In this document: positions 14,946 through 20,707 of the stretch, piece after piece
Layout of the letters: every line of letters starts with the position of its first letter
How positions within the stretch are numbered: position 1 is the stretch's first letter
Source: VRUE01 sp046733315
GTDB lineage: Bacteria; Actinomycetota; Thermoleophilia; Solirubrobacterales; 70-9
Length of the DNA: 23,486 bases
Direction: 5' to 3'
Assembly: GCA_046733315.1 (NCBI GenBank)
Contig: JBKPOV010000084.1
Span: forward strand, 1-23,486
Program-made: the position numbers and the translations under genes
Notes under the pieces: model-generated
What the model was told of the DNA's origin: nothing
The model's database searches: none
The model's input: the letters and a program-made list of their open reading frames with translations, nothing else

Positions 14946-16777
14946 ATCGCGCACTCGCCCTCGCCCCTCTCGACCTTGTAGGGGCTGGATCGTTCCCAGT
15001 CGATGAACTGCTGCATGGTCTCGAGGCTGAACTCCGCCGGCAGCGTCAGCTCCTTGACCTCTGCTTCGAAGCGCGCGGCGCCACTCCGCTCGGCGAAGTC
15101 GTTGAACTCCTCGCTCTCGCCGGAGCGCTCCGCCTCGTACATGCGCACCCAGCGCTCGACCGCCTCGGGGACGCGCTTGGCGGGAAGGCGCGACTTCAGC
15201 CGCGTGCCGAAGATCACCTCGCCACCCTCATAGGTGCCGCCGATGTGCGGGATGTAGGCGGGGATCTGGCGCTCGCCGACCTTCAGCGAGGCGCCGTAGA
15301 AGCCGATGTTGGCGATGTGGTGCTGGCTGCAGCCGTTCGGGCAGCCGCTCATCTTGATGTGGATCTTGCGGGTCAGCTCGTCGGTGATCTCCATCGCCTG
15401 GAGACGCTCCTTGATCGCCCGGTTGAGGCCCATCGAGCTGGTAATGCCCATCTTGCAGCTGTCGGTGCCGGGGCAGCTGACCACGTCGGTGATCTCGCGG
15501 GCGCCGGCCTCGTCGAGGCCGAGCTCGCCGAGCCGCTGCCAGAGCTCGTAGAGCGCCTCGTCGCGGACCCAGCGCAGGACCAGGTTCTGCTGCACGGTGC
15601 TGCGCGCGTAGCCGCCGGTGAACTCGCGCATGATCGCGGCGAGGCCGCGGAACTGCTCCGGGGTCAGGTCGCCGCGCTCGATCTTCACCTCGACCGCTGA
15701 GAAGCCCTCCTGGCGCTGCGCCTGGACGTTTCCTTCGACGAAGCGATCGAACTGCGAGCGGTCGCCGTTGGGCGAAGCCGCGGTCGGAGGCACGGCGGGC
15801 GCGTTGGCCTGCTCGTCATCGTCGAAGCGCAAGCGCTCGACGTCGAAGTCGCGCTCCTCGGTCCAGTCGCCCTCGAGCTCCGCGTCGACCTGCTCGCGGA
15901 AGGCGTCGATGCCGATCTTGTCGATCAGAACCTTGATCCGGGCGCGAGCGCGGTTGGCGCGCAGCCACTCCTGGCGGTCGAAGATGCGCAGCACGGCCTC
16001 GGAGACCTTGAGGTAGTCGCCGTTATCGGCCTCGACGAAGTCGTAGAGGGTCGGCGCGATCCGGGCCATGATCGAGGTGCCGCCGCCAACCCGGATCTCG
16101 AAGCCCTTGACCCCGTCGCGTTCGCGCGAGAGGAAGGCGATGTCGTGGATGCCGGTGATCGCGCGGTCCTCGTCGGAGCCGCTGAAGGCGGTCTTGATCT
16201 TGCGCGGCATCAGCTGCGTCGTCGGGTGACGGACGAAGTAGCGGGCGTAGGCGCCGGCGTAAGGGGTGGGGTCGAAGATCTCGTCGGGGGCGACACCCGC
16301 CCAGGGATCGCCGGTGACGTTGCGCACCGTGTTGCCGCAGCCCTCGCGCGAGGAGAGGTCGGCCTCGGCGATCTCGCGCAGCAGCGACTCCATGTCGCGC
16401 AGCGGGATGTGGTGGATCTGGATGTTCTGCCGCGTGGTGATGTGGCCCTTGTTCAGCGGCGCGTACTGTTCGACCACGCTGGCGAAGGCCTCCATCTGCT
16501 GCGGGGTGACGCCGCCGAAGGGGAGCTTCACACGCACCATCTGCACGTCGGCCTGGCGCTGCCCGTAGACGCCCTGCTTGAGGCGGAAGCCGATGAACTC
16601 GTCTTCGACCCGTTTGCCGGCGAGGAACTCCTCGGCTTCGTTTTCGAAGTCGTCGAACTCGCGCTCGATGATCGGGATGATGTGGCCGGGGACGTTCCGG
16701 TAGGTCTCCGGATTCTCCAGGGTGCCGGTGCGGCCCTTGCCCCGTTGCTCCTTCTGCTGGTCTACGGCTACCTCCAC
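14942..16777 (-). CDS. sir: Ferredoxin-dependent sulfite (or nitrite) reductase, siroheme/4Fe-4S
   Basis: It reduces sulfite to sulfide by six electrons. The 611-residue protein has two ferredoxin-like half domains (about 60-130 and 355-410) and two siroheme-binding domains. The cluster and siroheme cysteines are C435, C441, C479 and C483, in SCPGTDSCKMG and SGCPNGCSQHH. Y71 and C147 align with the Tyr-Cys pair that is crosslinked in mycobacterial SirA. Sequence alone separates sulfite from nitrite reductase poorly, but cotranscription with cysH, sat and cysC favours sulfite. The GTG start has no Shine-Dalgarno and an extended -10-like box 7 bases upstream. A linker of low complexity lies around 320-342. 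Confidence 0.9.
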   Translation of the reverse strand: MEVAVDQQKEQRGKGRTGTLENPETYRNVPGHIIPIIEREFDDFENEAEEFLAGKRVEDEFIGFRLKQGVYGQRQADVQMVRVKLPFGGVTPQQMEAFASVVEQYAPLNKGHITTRQNIQIHHIPLRDMESLLREIAEADLSSREGCGNTVRNVTGDPWAGVAPDEIFDPTPYAGAYARYFVRHPTTQLMPRKIKTAFSGSDEDRAITGIHDIAFLSRERDGVKGFEIRVGGGTSIMARIAPTLYDFVEADNGDYLKVSEAVLRIFDRQEWLRANRARARIKVLIDKIGIDAFREQVDAELEGDWTEERDFDVERLRFDDDEQANAPAVPPTAASPNGDRSQFDRFVEGNVQAQRQEGFSAVEVKIERGDLTPEQFRGLAAIMREFTGGYARSTVQQNLVLRWVRDEALYELWQRLGELGLDEAGAREITDVVSCPGTDSCKMGITSSMGLNRAIKERLQAMEITDELTRKIHIKMSGCPNGCSQHHIANIGFYGASLKVGERQIPAYIPHIGGTYEGGEVIFGTRLKSRLPAKRVPEAVERWVRMYEAERSGESEEFNDFAERSGAARFEAEVKELTLPAEFSLETMQQFIDWERSSPYKVERGEGECAI

Positions 16778-16784
16778 GGAGTGG

Positions 16785-16793
16785 AAAATAGCA
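16785..16793 (-). promoter_or_regulatory. Extended -10-like box (TGCTATTTT) of the sulfate operon
   Basis: On the minus strand TGC precedes TATTTT (16785-16790), which lies 7 bases from the GTG of the reductase. The spacing fits transcription starting at the start codon. No -35 is obvious, as allowed for extended -10 promoters. Confidence 0.5.
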
Positions 16794-16816
16794 AAACCTG
16801 ACAGGGATTAGGGTAT

Positions 16817-17203
16817 TTAGCTCGGAGGCAGGCGCTTTTGGGCGTGGAGGATGGCTGCGGCATGGCCCGACTCGGCCACCTGCCCCCCCTCCGGCTCAAG
16901 CGGCAGCCCGGCCTCAGACCAGCCAACGATCCCCTCGCTCAGCTTCACTGCCTCATAGCCCTCGGCGGCAAGTGCTTCAGCCGCCATAGTCGAGCGATTG
17001 CCGCCGCGGCAGTAGAGAACAACGGCCCGATCCTTCTCAATCTCCCCCGTCCTCTCCGCAAGCTCGGCCAGAGGCAAATGAGTCGCTCCTTCGATCCGCC
17101 CCATCTCCCACTCATGCTCAGCCCGCACATCAACCAACTGCGCCCCGTCCTCAATCAGCTTCTGGGCCTCCTCGCGGGAGACCTCGCGAATCTCATCGCT
17201 CAT
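16817..17203 (-). CDS. Rhodanese-like sulfurtransferase domain protein
   Basis: The 128-residue single-domain rhodanese has its active cysteine C65 in the loop LYCRGGNRS, after the DVRAEHEWEMGRIEGATHLPL substrate-fold signature (25-45). Such proteins carry sulfane sulfur as a persulfide for thiosulfate, cofactor or redox chemistry. About 20 residues after the domain (GGQVAESGHAAAILHAQ) are an extra tail. The ATG at 17203 is chosen because upstream codons would read through the structured repeat at 17229-17309, and TAGATT lies 7 bases before it. The gene precedes the sulfate operon on the same strand, 39 bases away, so a sulfur-related role is plausible. Confidence 0.87.
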   Translation of the reverse strand: MSDEIREVSREEAQKLIEDGAQLVDVRAEHEWEMGRIEGATHLPLAELAERTGEIEKDRAVVLYCRGGNRSTMAAEALAAEGYEAVKLSEGIVGWSEAGLPLEPEGGQVAESGHAAAILHAQKRLPPS

Positions 17204-17210
17204 GGACAGG

Positions 17211-17216
17211 AATCTA
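17211..17216 (-). promoter_or_regulatory. TAGATT -10-like box before the rhodanese gene
   Basis: On the minus strand TAGATT lies 7 bases upstream of the ATG at 17203, with no Shine-Dalgarno between, consistent with a leaderless transcript. Confidence 0.45.
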
Positions 17217-17228
17217 GCCAACTGTCGA

Positions 17229-17309
17229 GGAGGGGCGAGAGTCCCCCTCCGCAAACACTCAAGAGCGGCCTCCGGCCGCTCGTTTGGGGAGGGGGACTCT
17301 CGCCCCTTC
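17229..17309. repeat. Structured intergenic element, copy 2 (ACTCAA-bulge hairpin)
   Basis: Outer arms (17229-17256 with 17282-17309) pair almost throughout, with one mismatch and one wobble. They enclose a left-only ACTCAA (17257-17262), a GAGCGGCC/GGCCGCTC stem and a TCC loop (17271-17273). It lies between the dodecin stop and the rhodanese start. The core equals the element at 12458-12534, but the arms differ and are compensated. Confidence 0.85.
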
Positions 17310-17320
17310 CCCACCGTCGG

Positions 17321-17530
17321 TCAGTCGACGTCCGTCCCCTCGATCAAGAATGCCACCCGCACGTGAGCGCGGTACTCATCCAGATTCTCGCCACGGATCC
17401 CGGTCGAGACGATGTCGACCGCACGGATGTTGCGCAACGTCCCCTGCGCCTGACTGAGCGCTTGGCGCGCGGCGTCGTCGGTGGACGTTTTCGAACTGCC
17501 CACCAACTCGATGATCTTTACGACAGCCAT
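17321..17530 (-). CDS. Dodecin family flavin-binding protein
   Basis: Dodecins assemble into hollow dodecamers that store or buffer flavins such as riboflavin, FMN or FAD. The 69-residue product matches the usual length and opens VVKIIELVGSSKTSTDDAARQAL, followed by the TLRNIRAVDIVS strand. Where many dodecins have a flavin-stacking tryptophan (RHIRWVEV), this one has alanine (A37), so it belongs to the Trp-less subclass and its ligand is uncertain. AGGAGGAG lies just upstream of the ATG and is embedded in the 3' end of the epsilon-like gene, which it overlaps by 13 bases, so the two are probably translationally coupled. Confidence 0.88.
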   Translation of the reverse strand: MAVVKIIELVGSSKTSTDDAARQALSQAQGTLRNIRAVDIVSTGIRGENLDEYRAHVRVAFLIEGTDVD

Positions 17531-17712
17531 CTCTCTCCTCCTTGTGACTCCTCGACGGTGCCCTTGGCGTTGACTCCTTCAAGCAGCGCTGCCCGCTGCC
17601 ACGGGCCGATGGTGTCCTCCTCAGTGCCAGGCGCAGGCGCCGTCTCCGCGCGAAACCGTTCGATCGCCGCCGCGATAGCGACGGCCTCGTTCTCGCTCGG
17701 GGTCCGGGCCAT
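17518..17712 (-). CDS. Acyl-CoA carboxylase epsilon-like small protein
   Basis: The 64-residue product opens with a helical segment (SENEAVAIAAAIERFRAE, 6-23), then a variable Pro/Thr/Glu stretch and GPWQRAALLEGV near 37-48. That order, an Ala-rich helix followed by a W-x-x-A-A-x-x-E motif, is what actinobacterial acyl-CoA carboxylase epsilon subunits and their relatives show. These bind the carboxyltransferase beta subunit. No beta subunit gene is adjacent, which weakens the assignment. The gene has a TAGGCT box 6 bases before its ATG and no Shine-Dalgarno. Its last codons contain the dodecin ribosome site. Confidence 0.55.
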   Translation of the reverse strand: MARTPSENEAVAIAAAIERFRAETAPAPGTEEDTIGPWQRAALLEGVNAKGTVEESQGGERWLS

Positions 17713-17718
17713 GCCCGA

Positions 17719-17724
17719 AGCCTA
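17719..17724 (-). promoter_or_regulatory. TAGGCT -10-like box of the epsilon-like/dodecin pair
   Basis: On the minus strand TAGGCT lies exactly 6 bases before the ATG at 17712. This is the -12 to -7 position if transcription starts at the A of the ATG. Confidence 0.5.
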
Positions 17725-17760
17725 GATGACTGGCAATTGGCGCACTTTCAGGCGTCTTGC

Positions 17761-17790
17761 GTTACATTACATTAAAGGAGGTGATGTAAC
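17761..17790 (+). promoter_or_regulatory. Inverted repeat over the RBS of the first vapB-like gene
   Basis: GTTACAT (17761-17767) and ATGTAAC (17784-17790) are exact complements around an AGGAGGTGAT Shine-Dalgarno (17777-17786). TACAT is also repeated directly next to the left arm. A ribbon-helix-helix antitoxin would be expected to bind such a site, so autoregulation here is likely. The strong ribosome site supports the TTG start at 17791. Confidence 0.6.
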
Positions 17791-18039
17791 TTGGCCCGCA
17801 TGAAGCGACTACAGATATCGATTGAGCCCGAGCTGGACTTGGCCGTAGAGAGACGCGCCGAAGAAGAGGGGCTCTCTAAGGCGGAGGTGATCAGACGTTG
17901 CGTGCGGGAGGAGATACGGCCATTGCCACCGATCGAGGAGGATCCGCTGTTCAAGATGTTCGGGACCGTGGAAGGCGATCCCGACAGCAGCATGACCGTC
18001 GACGACGTCGTGTACGGCCCGTCAAATCCGGACCCTTGA
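17791..18039 (+). CDS. Ribbon-helix-helix antitoxin, VapB-like
   Basis: The 82-residue protein has an N-terminal ribbon-helix-helix: the RLQISIEPELDLAVERRAEEEGLSKAEVIRRCVREEI region (about 6-42) gives the beta strand and two helices that dimerise and bind DNA. The acidic tail (about 48-82) would wrap the toxin. The start is TTG, chosen for the near-perfect AGGAGGTGAT 4 bases upstream of it. Its TGA overlaps the toxin's TTG start, typical of antitoxin-toxin pairs. The protein should neutralise the PIN toxin encoded next and repress their operon. It is unrelated in sequence to the second antitoxin at 20444-20683. Confidence 0.83.
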   Translation: MARMKRLQISIEPELDLAVERRAEEEGLSKAEVIRRCVREEIRPLPPIEEDPLFKMFGTVEGDPDSSMTVDDVVYGPSNPDP

Positions 18040-18437
18040 TTTTTGCCGATACCTCTTTTTTGGTTGCCGGGCTGATCAGGAAGGACGCACATCACCACGC
18101 AGCCATCCAACTGTCCCATCAGGTTGTGGGAAGGCGCGTGGTGACCACCAACCATGTGCGGGGAGAGGCATGGACATGGGTCAGGCGGAAGGCTTGGCAC
18201 GGTAAGGCAGCCGAAATGCTGGACAGCCTCGACGACCCCAATGGCCACGTCGGCGTAAGCGGCGTGTCCGAGCAGATGGAAGCGGAGGCGCTTCTCTGGC
18301 TGCGCCAGCACGACGAGCGCGAGTACTCGCTCGTCGACGCAATCAGCTTCGCCTTCATGCGCGCCAAGGGCATCGAGGAAGCGCTCGCGTTCGACGGCGA
18401 TTTCGCCGCGGCAGGGTTCACCGAACTGCGGCCCTGA
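18036..18437 (+). CDS. PIN-domain ribonuclease toxin, VapC-like
   Basis: VapC toxins cleave RNA, often tRNA or rRNA, with Mg2+ held by acidic residues. From TTG 18036 the 133-residue product begins IFADTSFLVAG with D5. E44 in RGEAWTW, D101 in SLVDAISFAFM, and D120/D122 in AFDGDF complete the PIN acidic set. No ATG or GTG fits upstream in frame, and the TTG overlaps the antitoxin stop (TTGA), so translation is coupled. The length is normal for VapC. A stem-loop follows the stop. Confidence 0.83.
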   Translation: MIFADTSFLVAGLIRKDAHHHAAIQLSHQVVGRRVVTTNHVRGEAWTWVRRKAWHGKAAEMLDSLDDPNGHVGVSGVSEQMEAEALLWLRQHDEREYSLVDAISFAFMRAKGIEEALAFDGDFAAAGFTELRP

Positions 18438-18449
18438 GGAACACCGAAA

Positions 18450-18497
18450 CAAACGACCCGGGCCGACGAGGGAGGCGCCTGCCCGGGTCAATGTTTG
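18450..18497 (+). terminator. Stem-loop after the first toxin gene
   Basis: GACCCGGGC (18455-18463) pairs with GCCCGGGTC (18481-18489). Flanking CAAAC and GTTTG extend the stem to 14 bp past a 3-base bulge. It begins 13 bases after the toxin stop and fits a terminator. Confidence 0.65.
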
Positions 18498-18720
18498 CTG
18501 GTCGCCGCCGGAAAGGGGATCCGGTGGCAGGGGGGTAGCCGGCAGGGATCCGGCTGGGCCGCTGCAGCATCTTGGCCATCCACATAAAAACATAGTCATA
18601 CAAGAAAATCAAGCCCCCGCGCATTTTTTCTCGAAATACCGCACAAAGCCTTGAGATCCAAAAGAATCATGCGTACCATCAAACGCTCTGAGAGATTCAA
18701 GCAACCACGGAGGTATCGAG
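18498..18720 (+). other. Gene-free stretch with paired hairpins, then an AT-rich promoter region
   Basis: No reading frame here looks coding. Hairpin A is GCCGCCGG (18504-18511) with CCGGTGGC (18521-18528). Hairpin B is AGCCGG (18537-18542) with CCGGCT (18550-18555). Both loops end in GGGAT, directly before CCGG. From about 18580 the composition drops to AT-rich, unlike the rest of the window. Confidence 0.6.
18651..18713 (+). promoter_or_regulatory. Promoter and RBS of the tandem TetR gene
   Basis: TTGAGA (18651-18656) and TACCAT (18674-18679) are spaced by 17 bases, a good fit to a housekeeping promoter. GGAGG at 18709-18713 precedes the ATG at 18721 by 7 bases. This is one of the few starts in the window with a conventional leader. 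Confidence 0.55.
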
Positions 18721-20031
18721 ATGGCCGGCTATCGTCCGGTCGCGATGGTCAGGACGCCGTGGGGGGACGCAGGCACGCTGCGCGATCGCAAGCTTCAACC
18801 AGGGCGGCGCCTGCCGCCCGAGGAGGTCGCGCGCAACCAGCGCGAGCGGCTCTTTGCCGCCCTGGTTGCCGTCGTCGCCGAGAAGGGCTATGAGGCCACA
18901 CGGGTCGAGGATTTGCTCGAGCTCTCCGGGGTCTCGCGCAGCGCTTTCTACGCGCACTTCAGCGACAAGGAGGAGTGCCTGCTCGCCGCCCTGCAGGCTT
19001 TCGTCGGCCCTACCGTGGGCGGGATCTTCGGCGAAGGCGGAGCGCCGCCCGACGAACTTCGCGCCCGCCAGGCCTTCGACGCCTTCATCCACCTGATCGT
19101 CGAACAGGCCGCGGCGGCACGCATGTGCTTGGTCGAGATCTACGCCGCGGGGCCGCGCGCGGTCGAAGAGATCGACCGCACCACCGACGGCGTGCAGGCC
19201 TTTCTCTCCACCACCCTCGAGCAGGTACCGGGCCGCAAAGGAATGCCGCCGGAGATCGTCCGGGCGATGGTCGGCGGGATTCGCAAGGTGATTCACAGTC
19301 GCCTCTACCGCCACGAGGAGGAGGAGCTGCTTGAGCTGATCGGGCAGATGTGGGACTGGCTGGCCGCCTACACACCTCCCCCAGAGCCGCTGCGCCGGCC
19401 GCGCAGCCGGGCGGCGCAGAATGGCGGGTCGCCGAACGGCTATGACCCTGCCGAACGCATCCTCCGCGCTCTCGCATCAGTCGTCGCCGAGAAGGGCTAC
19501 CCAGCGATGACGATCGGCGACATCGCATCGAAAGCCTCGATCTCGCTCTCGACCTTCTACGCCAACTTCGCCGACAAGGAGGAGGCGATGCTGGCGGCGG
19601 TGGACAGCGGCTCCGCTCAAATGCTGGCGACGACGCTGCCCGCCTTCCGCCGCGCGCCCGACTGGCCGAACGCGGTCCGCGGCGCATTTGGCGCGATGTT
19701 TGCTTTCTGCGCTGCGGAGCCCGAGTACACGACCCTGGGTGCGGTCGACGTCTACGCGGCCGGCCGCCGCGCGCTCGAACAGCGCGACCAGGTGATGACG
19801 ACGATGGAGGGCCTTCTCGTCCCCGGCTTCGAGCTCAAGCCCGACGTCAGCCCGATCGCCGCCGAGGCGATCGGCGGCGCGATCTACTCGATGATCTACG
19901 ACCAGGTCAAACGCGGCGGCGCCGAGACCATGCAAGAGATCGCCCCGCTCGCCACATACGTCACCCTCGCGCCGTTCATCGGCGCCGAGGAGGCCTGCAC
20001 GGTCGCCAACGGCGACGGCCGCGGCCGCTGA
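18721..20031 (+). CDS. Tandem TetR-family regulator, two repressor units in one chain
   Basis: The 436-residue protein contains two complete TetR-like units. Unit 1 (about 38-218) has a helix-turn-helix with EKGYEATRVEDLLELSGVSRSAFYAHFSDKEE; unit 2 (about 243-425) has EKGYPAMTIGDIASKASISLSTFYANFADKEE. Each is followed by its own all-helical ligand/dimer domain with a recognisable YAAGxRA(V/L)E segment. A Pro/Arg/Gly-rich linker (about 219-242) joins them. TetR proteins normally act as homodimers, so this chain could form an internal pseudodimer with two different recognition helices, or dimerise into a four-headed repressor. Ligand and targets are unknown. No effector gene is cotranscribed, since both flanks are toxin-antitoxin pairs. 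Confidence 0.9.
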   Translation: MAGYRPVAMVRTPWGDAGTLRDRKLQPGRRLPPEEVARNQRERLFAALVAVVAEKGYEATRVEDLLELSGVSRSAFYAHFSDKEECLLAALQAFVGPTVGGIFGEGGAPPDELRARQAFDAFIHLIVEQAAAARMCLVEIYAAGPRAVEEIDRTTDGVQAFLSTTLEQVPGRKGMPPEIVRAMVGGIRKVIHSRLYRHEEEELLELIGQMWDWLAAYTPPPEPLRRPRSRAAQNGGSPNGYDPAERILRALASVVAEKGYPAMTIGDIASKASISLSTFYANFADKEEAMLAAVDSGSAQMLATTLPAFRRAPDWPNAVRGAFGAMFAFCAAEPEYTTLGAVDVYAAGRRALEQRDQVMTTMEGLLVPGFELKPDVSPIAAEAIGGAIYSMIYDQVKRGGAETMQEIAPLATYVTLAPFIGAEEACTVANGDGRGR

Positions 20032-20043
20032 ACTAGCCTCGCC

Positions 20044-20457
20044 TCAGGCCCGGCGGAACGGATTTTCGACGCGGACCCCGGCGTAATCCTGGCCATCGCT
20101 GAGGTCCTCCGACAGCACGGTGTCGCAGCGGAGCGCCCGGGCGGCCTCGAGAATCGCCGCATCCCAGTAGGAGCTCAGGAAGCGGCGACGCGTTGCCATC
20201 GCCGCGAGCAGGAGCTGGCGAGTTACATCGGCTAGGGGGAAGCGCAAGAAGGACTCGACCAGGCCAAGTGCCTGCTCGTGGGTCAACGGGTCCGGACGCC
20301 CCTCACGGGTCGCCTGGACGTAGAACTCCTGAAGGACCTGAACCGAGAGAGCGAGGTCTCGCTCGGCAAGGAGACCGCGGGCGATCTCGGCCTTGTGACG
20401 CTCTCCGGGGTCGCGTGAGACCGCGTAGAGCAGGATGTTCGTGTCAACGAACCGCAC
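20044..20457 (-). CDS. PIN-domain ribonuclease toxin, VapC-like (second pair)
   Basis: The 137-residue product begins RFVDTNILLYA with D5. E44 in LQEFYVQ, D99 in SSYWDAAILEAA, and E117/D118 in LSEDLSDGQDY give the PIN metal site. The GTG at 20457 is chosen because it gives the standard PIN N terminus; a longer frame to 20526 adds 23 residues of no family likeness that overlap the antitoxin. With this start the overlap is 14 bases, as expected of a coupled pair. It is convergent with the tandem TetR gene, 12 bases between stops. It is not closely similar to the toxin at 18036-18437. Confidence 0.88.
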   Translation of the reverse strand: MRFVDTNILLYAVSRDPGERHKAEIARGLLAERDLALSVQVLQEFYVQATREGRPDPLTHEQALGLVESFLRFPLADVTRQLLLAAMATRRRFLSSYWDAAILEAARALRCDTVLSEDLSDGQDYAGVRVENPFRRA

Positions 20458-20683
20458 GCCGGTGCACCTGGTCGCGATCCAGGCGGTCGCCGGCGCGGAA
20501 GCTGCCGATTTCGGCAAGCACCTCATCCTGCTGGGACTTCAAGCGGGCGAACTCCGCCTCTTGATCCCCCAGAGAGCGGAGGTAACTGGCGACGAGACTG
20601 CTGACCGAGCTACCGGCCTCCGCTGCCCGCACCCGAGCCGCGCGGTAGACATCGTCGGGCACCGAAACCGTCAAATTCTTCAC
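20444..20683 (-). CDS. Ribbon-helix-helix antitoxin, VapB-like (second pair)
   Basis: The 79-residue protein has a short N-terminal strand (KNLTVSVPDDVYRAARVRAAEAG) followed by helices to about residue 40 (VSSLVASYLRSLG), the ribbon-helix-helix DNA-binding fold. The C-terminal half, rich in Glu, Gln and Arg, should contact the toxin. The start is GTG at 20683; there is no Shine-Dalgarno, and a -10-like TACTGT lies 6 bases upstream, so translation from a leaderless transcript is likely. Three 8-base repeats at the start probably form the autoregulatory operator. Confidence 0.82.
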   Translation of the reverse strand: MKNLTVSVPDDVYRAARVRAAEAGSSVSSLVASYLRSLGDQEAEFARLKSQQDEVLAEIGSFRAGDRLDRDQVHRRAVR

Positions 20684-20707
20684 AGTCCCACAGTATCACA
20701 GTATCAC
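20681..20707 (-). promoter_or_regulatory. Tandem 8-base repeats at the second vapB start
   Basis: On the plus strand the repeats read CACAGTCC, CACAGTAT, CACAGTAT, CAC without spacers. On the coding strand they contain TACTGT (20690-20695) at -10 position and the GTG itself. Evenly spaced direct repeats suit ribbon-helix-helix binding, so operator and promoter appear superimposed. Confidence 0.6.

Noticed and set aside
18438..18660. Possible riboswitch or tRNA in the gene-free stretch
   Set aside because: No T-loop signature, CCA end or known riboswitch core could be matched; only simple hairpins are visible.
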